Below are positions 56,101 through 64,000 of a stretch of 64,000 nt of DNA, in pieces. Under the pieces are notes generated by a model. It had not been told where the DNA came from. It did no database searches and worked only from the letters and a program-made list of their open reading frames with translations. Positions within the stretch are counted from its first letter, which is position 1. Every line of letters begins with the position of its first letter. The stretch is taken from positions 15,547,862 to 15,611,861 of the forward strand of contig NC_086379.1 of the NCBI RefSeq assembly GCF_036588685.1, in the 5' to 3' direction. Position numbers and translations under genes: made by a program. This DNA is from Mytilus trossulus. Taxonomy: Eukaryota > Mollusca > Bivalvia > Mytilida > Mytilidae.

Positions 56101-58167
56101 CATTTTTTTGTAACATTTGATTAAATATTAATGATATAAATTTGGAAAGTTAAAACGTGCCCGTCCTGCTTTTTATTAAATTATTTTGCGAGTGATTGTT
56201 TTTTTCTGGTCATATTTAATAGTAAAAAATGTAGTCAGATTTGCCACTTCGTTAAATAGAGCGTTTTATGCATGTTTTTATTCGTAGATCATGGCTAACA
56301 GTGATAGCTGTCTGAAATTGACTAATATAACTGTGCTACGTTTGACTACATAATCGATTGAAGAGTCAGAAAACACATACTTAAAACATAAATTGAAATT
56401 TTGTATGATTTGCATACAGTAGGAAGTTGTGTTGCTGATTTCTTTTTAGTAGTGTATATATATTTTCACTTTTTGTTCCTTCAACTATATATAATTTGTA
56501 TTTATGCGTGATCAATTACCTATATTTATTGTCTTTATCACATTAATGGAACCCTATCTATAGAAGGTTATTTCTATATATATATATATTTTTAATACAT
56601 AACTTATGTTACCTGCAATTGCTGTGGTTGTTTCTTGTTTATCGTTTTTATCTTTTTTCTTTAAACTACTTGTATAATCTAGAGGTGTACAAGCTTTGCC
56701 TGAAACCATAAGTACTATCATTGTTATAAATGTAAAAGATGAACCTAAAATAAAGTTGTATTCTTCAATGAAATATTTGATATGCAATAGGTTCTACAAA
56801 ATGTAGCTGATGTGATGGTTAGGGAGCGACAGTCCATTATAAACCTACGAAAAAAAGGAAAGAAAAGCATTGTTGAACTTAAGATCTTGGCAAGAAACCT
56901 TTTCTATTTTGTCTAAGAGAAGGTTTTATTTGAAATAATACACGATGATCTTGAAATATAAATTCTATGTACTGACGTTTTTTATCATCAAATTAACGTG
57001 TTATGGTATTCTTTTCTTTGTTTTTTTTTATAAATTGTTTGTTTATTGTTTAGTCTATTTTTGACATTATCATTGTCACGACATGGCTCGGTACTTGTAC
57101 ATCCTGTCATTGTGTTGCAGTGCTACGGCAGAAATTTTGCATTCTTGTGTATCGTTTTTCTTATGTGCTTTGTCTTTATAACTTTTTGTTTGTCTTGATT
57201 GACATATTTGCTTGTTTTTTTTTGTGATAGAGATTATAACACAATATTGACTGCTGTACCCCTATATGTTACATTTTTACCTATTTATATGACCTTTTGT
57301 TTTGTTCGCACATCGTTGTCAATATAATGGAATTTAATGCGACTGTCATACAAATGAAAGGTGACGTTAGCCATAAAACCAGGTTTATTCCACCATTTAT
57401 ATACATATGAAACTGCCTACATATATATGAAATTCTGGGATATGACAGTTGTAATCCATTCCTTTCATGTGTTTGAGGTTTTGATTTTGATATTTGCTAT
57501 GGACTTTCCATTTATCTCGTAGTTCGGTATTTTGGATATTTTTTAAAGAATTATGCTGATCCGGTTTTTTTTACCAATTGTATCATATTTCATATCTAAT
57601 TGATAAGTTGTAACGAGTCTGGATTTGTCATCAAATGGTGTATAGTTAGAAAATCATACCCTGTCGAGACATACGGTATTCTTATTATTTTGGACTCAAA
57701 CGTGCATGTAAATTCAAATTTTATTAACTAGATTTGCATTGAACACCGTATAATATTGTTTCCTGTTATTAATAGCAACGTATCATATACTTGATAGGTA
57801 TACGTAGCTAGCCTTAAATACACACACACGCTGATAAGCAAGTATGCCTTATGTTAATCACGAGAGAAGATACCCGGGCTGACACGGAAAAGGCAAATGT
57901 ATTAATTGGTACGTATGACCTACCCACATCATGTATGATACAAAAACGCCAAAGACCAATTTTTGAGGCGATCTCCATCGTTTCCGGCATACTATAGTTC
58001 ATTTCCTTCATCTCTAATATTTCGGATTTGCTAAGCATACTTTCAGTAAAAACTTCTTCACTTAACATTAACCAATAATCCGTAGAAATGGCCAGTGCAA
58101 TGCTAGCTAATGATACAGCTCCTAAACTAAATGCTACACAAGCCAGCATAAACTTTGAGCAATGCAT
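53154..58167 (-). CDS. four-transmembrane protein of the calcium-channel gamma / TARP family, complete, 4 coding exons
   Basis: Coding exons on minus: 57924-58167, 56613-56699, 55933-56067, 53154-53434 (TAG). Phases join to 248 residues. The order fits calcium-channel gamma subunits: TM1 (about 8-27), then STDYW, a long extracellular loop with GLWRFC and a second Cys (KACTPLDY), TM2 (TPVFLTGFFLVICSTLFNIV, 117-136), TM3 (143-168) and YEYSWSTYL leading into TM4 (193-215). The cytoplasmic tail is short, ends PTIIL, and lacks the TTPV PDZ ligand of type I TARPs. Vertebrate relatives modulate voltage-gated calcium channels or AMPA receptors at the plasma membrane. An alternative acceptor (TTTATTTTAG, about 45 bp upstream of exon 2) is also in frame and would add a hydrophobic stretch; I chose the shorter form. 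PMP22/claudin relatives without channel roles remain possible. Confidence 0.8.
53941..54200. repeat. 20-bp satellite block in the transposon
   Basis: Thirteen units of TTTTGTTACACAAAACTGAC in exact 20-bp register, with the last few carrying ATTGAC or ATTAC. It is the most homogeneous part of the element core. Confidence 0.93.
54201..55190. repeat. variable near-palindromic repeats in the transposon
   Basis: Units of 15-32 bp combining CAAAATTGACAAAATTGA and ATTTTGTCTCAA forms. Around 54430-54500 and 54800-54900 they switch to the opposite sense (GTCAATTTTGTCTCACAAAA). Spacing is irregular, unlike the 20-bp block to the left. Confidence 0.85.
57030..57500 (+). repeat. dispersed repeat with GCCATAAAACCAGGTTTATTCC
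   Basis: Includes CGACATGGCTCGGTACTTGT, AATGGAATTTAATGCGACTG, GCCATAAAACCAGGTTTATT and a GGGATATGACAGTTGTAATC end. The reverse complement of part of this family occurs at 63740-63960. In TARP intron 1. Confidence 0.6.
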
Positions 58168-58436
58168 AGTAGATGAATAAGACTGAACAGCCGTCTAATC
58201 TACATGTTATATGTGTTGAGTCTGTCATTACATAGATCTCAGATACACTTAGCTCTCTTCTACTGCTTGTTCTTGTCCATTTGTATTTCTAAAAATATAA
58301 AATTTAATTAAAAATCGTTAAAAACATTATTTCTGCACTCTAATTCAACTGATTGAAAAATAGAAAATATATATATTATCATCTTTTAGTCAGGTTTGAG
58401 GTAAGCATTGTAGTAAACTGTAGTTTCAACACTTTA

Positions 58437-59200
58437 GATAATCAAGTTTTTAAAGTTATGTGTTTGACACCTTGTAATGGGTCCTCGACAACTCTTAACT
58501 GCAGCAAGATGGCAGATTATTAGCATGAGAGAAACAGGGATGTCACTGTAACAACTGCACGTATTGTTGGTCATCACCATTCCACTATAAGTCGTTTTGA
58601 GAATAAAAATCAGGCAAAAACGATGTTGAAGACCTTTCGAGCTAAAGAAGACCCCCTTTACCCTTTGCAAGGGAAAATCAAGCATAATGAAGGTTGGTCA
58701 GAAGGAAACCCACTGAATACAATAAAATCATAGAAAGAGAGTGGTGTGCATACATCAGCCTTTTAACAAGAACTGTTCAAGATCGACTCATCGCTACTGG
58801 TTATCGTGCAATAAGACCATTTCGGAGACCTTTGCTTACGAACAGACACATATTTTTCCGTATCCAATTTAGTGCAGAGCTCGCCAAAGATGGAAACTAG
58901 CACCTTGGAAGTAGATCCATTGTTCCAATGGAATTCGGTTCATCTTCCTTGGCCCGAGAGTAGCCCGGATTTGAACCATATGGAGCATATATGGGACACT
59001 ATTGGGTGGGAAGTGCGAGAAAGGACACACCAGTTCAAACACATCATGAAATAAACAATGCCCTTCATCAGAAATGGTTGTTGCTACCTTAGCAACAAAT
59101 TAGTCGGTTTATGGCAGGAATCAGAAGACGTTAAGATTCGGTTATCCGTTTGAATGGAGGCTGCGGACAAAGTACCAATTCTTTGGCGTATAACGATCAA
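58437..59200 (+). pseudogene. broken Tc1-like transposase
   Basis: Read across frames, the plus strand gives a Tc1-type N-terminal region (GSSTTLNCSKMADY, then ARIVGHHHSTISR and KTFRAKEDPL), a linker with RLIATGYRAIRPFRRPLLTN, then the C-terminal catalytic end WPESSPDLNHMEHIWD, where the Glu is the last residue of the DD(34)E triad, followed by VRERTHQF. Several frameshifts and stops occur, and the central part with the two Asp residues is deleted between about 58890 and 58915. It lies upstream of the TARP start, opposite strand. Inverted ends were not identified. Confidence 0.8.
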
Positions 59201-60340
59201 ACATAATGAGCACAGTCATCTGAAGAATAATTTTGAAATTTCTGACATTGTAAATTTCGACTACAGTAAAAGTTGTAAAATGGATTTTTTTGTACAAAAA
59301 ACACTTCATTTTGTTATCAAAATTGTGGTGACATAAATCATTTTTTTTTCAAAACATGTTTTGTTCGTTTAAATGCCAATGTTATTATAAACTATGTTTC
59401 AATAATATTATACAAATATTTTATTATATTTCATCCAAAAAAAGAGGCTATTTTTTCAATTTGAACAAAATCAAAGTGTTGCAATACATTTTTCCATGTG
59501 TAGAGATATACATGATAAAACCGAAATGGTGACTAACTACAGAATAAAAACGGACGCATTACATAAAACATCATAAACCAGCACATAATATTACACAGTC
59601 GAGTTACACAGAGCCGTATGCGTAGAATCGTACTTACCTCGTCCTATTCATATGGATTTTATTTAGTATCCATGTAGGTCTATGTAGGAAAGAACATATC
59701 TTTATTCCGACTTTCTACATAGTCAGAAATATTAAAAAAAAAAATGGTTGAATGGAATATTATTGGCTTTAAAACCTAGACAGTCCGGCATATCTGTTAC
59801 ATTAAAAAACCTACTTAAAATACCATTCATGATATGGTTATATATAGATTACAATTTTCTAAAAATATACCGGACAAGCGAATCTGCATAGTTTGAGGCA
59901 TTTAGTAGACGAACCATTTTTTCTCTTTTTAAAGTTTTTTTATTTCCACCAGTACAGTTACTTGTTACGTTGTCTTCAACAGATCAATGCACCTTGTGGA
60001 GAATACGTACAATTTTCATTTTTATTATAATGATAAATAAAACATCATTCTAATAAAAGTTTTGTTTACATTTACCAAGAACTTTACTTATTCTTACTTC
60101 TTTGTATAATACATTTGATTTGTAAATTCTCTAATGAAAAGACAAAATACATCAAGTCTTTTTAGACGAATCTTACTAGATACTGATTACTACGGACATG
60201 AGCAAACACTCCCATACATCTGCCTCCCGGCAAAGGCCTACCTATTCTTCTAGCCTGTTCTTTATTGTATATACATTATCATTTATGAAAGCTGACAATA
60301 GCTACCAACAGTGGACTGTGAAATAGTTTGTAAATGTCCA
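59201..60340. other. no gene seen
   Basis: AT-rich intergenic sequence after the Tc1 relic. No exon or defined repeat recognised. Confidence 0.35.
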
Positions 60341-60351
60341 ATAACATAAAA

Positions 60352-60460
60352 TGTACCAACTTTTTTTTCGCCAGATACGTATTTCGACAATAAATTTCTA
60401 TTTAGTGATGTTCGAAGCCAATATTTAAAAAATCATAAAGAAAATACGAAGAGCTTATAT
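60352..60460 (+). repeat. dispersed repeat (CGCCAGATACGTATTTCGAC), copy 2
   Basis: CGCCAGATACGTATTTCGAC AATAAATTTCTATTTAGTGA, diverged from the copy at 51070-51180. Confidence 0.6.
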
Positions 60461-60499
60461 ATGTACTATCATAATATTTATGCATTTCTCTGTTCTGAG

Positions 60500-60830
60500 T
60501 GTAGCGTTGTCATTTTAGCGATATTTGTTAACATTGCCATATAAGCGAAAGGGTTTTGGCTAGCCATTCAACCAGGTTCAACACACCATTTTTGATAGAA
60601 ATGTCATGTATCAATTTCTAAGGCAATGGGTATCAAATTGTCCGTTTCTATGAATATATACTGGTGTTGTTTTTTGTTGCACATCAGTGTTTCTGTTGTT
60701 CCGTTGTTTCCTCGATTATTTGAAGTGTTTCCCTTAGTTTCAGTTTGTAACCAGGATTTGTTTTCTCTCAATCGATTTATGTCTTTTGAACGGCGGTATA
60801 CCACTGTTGCCTATATTTATAAACCTAAAA
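60500..60830 (+). repeat. dispersed repeat, CGGTATACCACTGTTGCC family, copy A
   Basis: CAACCAGGTTCAACACACCA, GTGTTTCCCTTAGTTTCAGT, CAATCGATTTATG, GAACGGCGGTATACCACTGT TGCC. Same order of blocks as copies at about 61595-61700 and 62390-62645. Confidence 0.7.
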
Positions 60831-61594
60831 AAACAACAAACTTTCAAAACGAGGAAGATGTGCAACTACTGGTACTTGATGATCTCGCGTTGTTCTATGT
60901 GTTTAAAATCTAATCTCGGGAAGATAATTCAATTTGATGGATTAATAATCTATGTGTCTCGGTTACTACAAATGAGCGACACCACTATCTCTTAAAAACA
61001 ATTTAAAAAATTACCTTTGACAATATTACCACGTTAGAATTTTAATTGCAAGTATGAAACAAATCTTCCTGTCGATTCGTCAACTTTAACATTTCTGTGT
61101 TAAACATATTTTTTTAAATATAAACGACTTTTTCACTCAATATGCCATACTTAATTCCTGTTGTTATTATACATGTAAAACATTCTGAATAATGGGGTTG
61201 AAGCTACTGAAAGTGAAACCAAAGATTACAAGAAGAAAAAAATAATCTTTTAAAACACGACTTCAACATGAACCCAATTTTTAGCTGTGAAATAAACTCT
61301 GATGCTGAAACTCACACATTGGAACATAGTAACTGGCAAATATGTTCTTCATGTGTAGGCTCTACCTAAATGTTTTTGCATGGAAATTAATGTCTTTATG
61401 AACCAATTAAAATCATCTCTTTTGTCGTAAACTTAAGCTGTCTATTTGATGGTGTTTTTTGACGATCAGTTTACTTAGTGAATAGTTATATCTTTCCAAC
61501 ACTTATGTTTAAAGATACATTCATTCTTTTCAGGGAAAAAATGACACAGTGCATATACGGATGCTGAAAAAAACGATTATTTAATACTCTTAAA

Positions 61595-61700
61595 TATTTA
61601 ATGCGTTTCCCTCGGTTTTAGTTTGTTACCTCGATTTTGTTTTTTGTCCATGAATTTATGAGTTTTAACAGCGGTATACTACTGTTGCCTTTATATAACA
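61595..61700 (+). repeat. same family, copy B (3' part only)
   Basis: GCGTTTCCCTCGGTTTTAGT, ATGAATTTATGAGTTTTAAC, AGCGGTATACTACTGTTGCC. Only the last 100 bp are present, consistent with 5' truncation or decay. Confidence 0.7.
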
Positions 61701-62389
61701 ATAAAATAAAACTATTTTTGATGTGTTTAGGGGGGCAGTTTCGTCACTTGGAAATTTGAAATGATTGTCTCATTTGCAATTATATTTATATCGTCAATTT
61801 GCCATTGTAGTTTTGATGCTATCTTATCACTGATAGTCTTAACACCTATACATTATATGGTAAATAAATATAAACATTCTTATCGTGAACTTTAACAATT
61901 GAAATGAAACATATTTAAATTTATAATATCGATGTATTATGCACTAAATTTATATTTATCGGCTGAATAACTCCATGCTTAATGATAAACTGTGACACAA
62001 CCTTACTTTATTTGCATTGGTGTGGTCTTGGACCATGGTCTCCTACCTGTAACTCAAATCATGAATCCCAAACAAATTGACAAATTACAATTATTTCATT
62101 AGGAAGAATTGCTGTTTTGTATATTTGTTTATTAAGAACAAATCACCTGAAACTTCTATACAATCTCTATAATCATCGAAATTGCACAACATTTTGACAC
62201 ATTAACAACTGACCTGAGCATACATTTCTAATGCAGTGGATTTCCACAACATCTTTTTAATATGAAGTTTATTTATTTTGTTGGCTATTATTTGTTTATT
62301 TCTCTGTCCTATAGTTTCTCCCATTTATTTATTGTAGTCCTGTCATGTAATGTTGCAATTTTAATTTTAAAATTAGCATTGTCATTTAA

Positions 62390-62645
62390 GTATGAGGTTT
62401 GGCATGCCACAAAACCAGGTTCAACCCACCATTTTGTTTTGTTAAAATGCCCTGTACCAAGTCAGGAAAATGGCAATTGTTATATTATAATTCGTTTTTG
62501 TGTGTGTTACATTTTAGTGTTGTGTCGTAGCCCTCTTATATTTGTTACGTTTCCCTCAGTTTTAGTTTGTAATCTGGTTTTGTTTTTCCTTATCGATTTA
62601 TTAATTTCAAACAGCGGTATACCGCTGTTGCCTTTATTATTACAA
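62390..62645 (+). repeat. same family, copy C
   Basis: GAGGTTTGGCATGCCACAAA, ACCAGGTTCAACCCACCATT, CCCTGTACCAAGTCAGGAAA, GTTTCCCTCAGTTTTAGTTT, AACAGCGGTATACCGCTGTT GCC. An open frame at 62262-62675 crosses it but shows no protein-like features. Confidence 0.72.
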
Positions 62646-62699
62646 ATATCTCCTGTAAACACCAACAAAGTGTAAAAAGTAAGAGAAAATATCCGTTAG

Positions 62700-63400
62700 A
62701 AATATATTGAAATAATGTGTAAGTTATTAAAGGGCGATGCAATTTCTTTACCCCGACATCATCTTTTCAATGGTGTCACATGACTTCCATATTTAACTGT
62801 ACATTGTGTAACGTGACGGCTTAATTGCACAGACACTAGACATGTCATTGTCAATAATACCACACTGTATCTATAGATAATATAGAAAAAGATAAAAAGT
62901 ATTTAGAATTTGTTTCTGTTTTCTGCGGGAGCACTCTCTATCATTTCCGTTCCTAAAAGGCCATTAATGTGTCTTAATTGCTTTTCATTAGTACATGGAT
63001 ACAGAACTTTCTGCAAGCGTTGACTAGACTTTGGAAATTAAAGAGATCTAACGATCAAATGATATAATTAGTAAAATGCTTGATAGAGCGAAGCTTTTCA
63101 CAGCAACAGCGTGAATTGTGACATTGTATAAAGATTACTATGAGGATGGTGCTGCATTTAACGATTCGGTATTTACATATGAGGAAAACTTTAAATGTCA
63201 AACTGGTAGTGTTCATAAAGATTTAATCGAAGCATTCACTACAGTATGTCTGAGTGTACAAACTTAATTACTTAACAATGTCTAGTTGACAGGATTTAAA
63301 AGAAGGGATTAGTATTCAAAAGAAAAAAAAATCTTAAGATCATAAAATCACATATTACAAGGAAATTTCTCAATTCGCATTGAACAAACTAAATATAAAG
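62700..63400. other. no gene seen
   Basis: AT-rich, without recognised exon or repeat. Confidence 0.35.
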
Positions 63401-63404
63401 TAGG

Positions 63405-63960
63405 GCGACGTGGTATGAAGAGACAACTATCGACCACATGCCGAATGACGTTGTGTCGGCGTTAACAACTGGAAGTTACTATAGGCCTGTAACAACGAGC
63501 AAAATCAATCAAATCTAAATATCATAAACACTGCAACAAGAAGCCAATTCTGTTCTATGCATTAAATTAAACTTTCACATTCTTAAAATGTAGGTCAGGA
63601 AGACGTCGTTATATCAAAAATATGAATCTGAGTAAAACTGTTTTAAAGATCATACATTTCTTTTTTCTTTTGACCAGCCAATAGAGGTACCTATAGGTGT
63701 TAATATTGCTCCCATTTTCTATCACATGACTCATCCCCTCCAAGTATAATATAGGCTGGTCTGTTAAAAGTAAAAGAACAAACATACTGAACTCCGAGGA
63801 AAATTCAAAACTGAAAGTCCATAATTCAAATTACAAAATCAAAAGATCAATCACATCAAACGAATGGTAAACAACTTCAATATTCCTGACTTGGTACAGA
63901 TATTTTCTTATGTAGAAAATGGTGGATTAAAACTTGTTTTTACAGCTGGCTAAACCTCTC
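63405..63960 (-). repeat. dispersed repeats at the right edge
   Basis: 63405-63510 resembles the GATTGCCAATGAGACAAC family (GACGTGGTATGAAGAGACAA, AACTGGAAGTTACTATAGGC). 63740-63960 (ACATACTGAACTCCGAGGAA, CGAATGGTAAACAACTTCAA, TCCTGACTTGGTACAGATAT, GAAAATGGTGGATTAAAACT) is the reverse complement of the family at 57.0-57.5 kb and of parts of 60.5-62.6 kb. Confidence 0.55.
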
Positions 63961-64000
63961 ACTTGTCTTTATGCATTTTGTATTTCTTTGATACACGTAA

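Noticed and set aside
62262-62675. 137-codon frame with hydrophobic start
   Set aside because: It crosses a dispersed repeat that occurs elsewhere in the window without this frame.

Overview
This is an animal nuclear genomic window, AT-rich and dense in introns and repeats. The gene structures (multi-exon, GT-AG introns, 30-300 bp coding exons) and the dispersed repeat families point to a bivalve mollusc, most likely a mussel of the genus Mytilus. The genus call rests on my memory of those repeat families and was not checked by a search. No bacterial operons, CRISPR arrays, rRNA or tRNA genes were seen.

Five protein genes can be supported. Four were assembled exon by exon from conserved protein sequence, with every splice phase checked. 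(1) 2534-2647, minus: first coding exon of a PDZ-domain protein of the ZASP/PDLIM type, which runs off the left edge. (2) 8865-12635, minus: complete SNU13 (NHP2L1/15.5K), 5 coding exons, 127 aa. (3) 18165-34632, plus: complete DMC1 meiotic recombinase, 13 coding exons, 343 aa, including one GC-AG intron. (4) 40907-49555, minus: complete secreted trypsin-fold protein, 7 coding exons, 287 aa, in which catalytic His and Ser are both replaced by Gln. It should be a pseudoprotease. (5) 53154-58167, minus: four-transmembrane protein of the calcium-channel gamma/TARP (claudin-like) superfamily, 4 coding exons, 248 aa. These genes are functionally unrelated neighbours, as is usual in animal genomes. 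SNU13 and DMC1 lie head to head.

Most of the rest is repetitive. From left to right: a 33-bp minisatellite (about 4.1-6.4 kb) carrying an inserted 197-bp element with an 8-bp target duplication; a 30-bp minisatellite (9.33-10.13 kb) and a higher-order 46/125-bp repeat (10.59-10.89 kb), both in SNU13 introns; a 5'-truncated LINE (13.0-15.6 kb) split by two younger DNA transposons; a second LINE 3' end (16.1-16.9 kb). DMC1 introns hold several non-autonomous transposons, among them a 1,020-bp element with a perfect 8-bp target duplication, an approximately 1-kb element with long inverted ends, a foldback element and a 1.3-kb dispersed repeat. After DMC1 there is a nested transposon pair (36.4-37.15 kb). 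The pseudoprotease introns hold a Penelope-like reverse transcriptase fragment. A TARP intron holds a 1.6-kb element with 36-bp inverted ends and a core of near-palindromic tandem repeats. A broken Tc1-like transposase lies at 58.4-59.2 kb, followed by several copies of mussel-type dispersed repeats to the right edge.

The points most worth a second look are the Gln-Asp-Gln pseudoprotease, the 53.6-55.2 kb transposon with its palindromic satellite core, the nested insertions that allow relative dating, and the GC-AG intron in DMC1.
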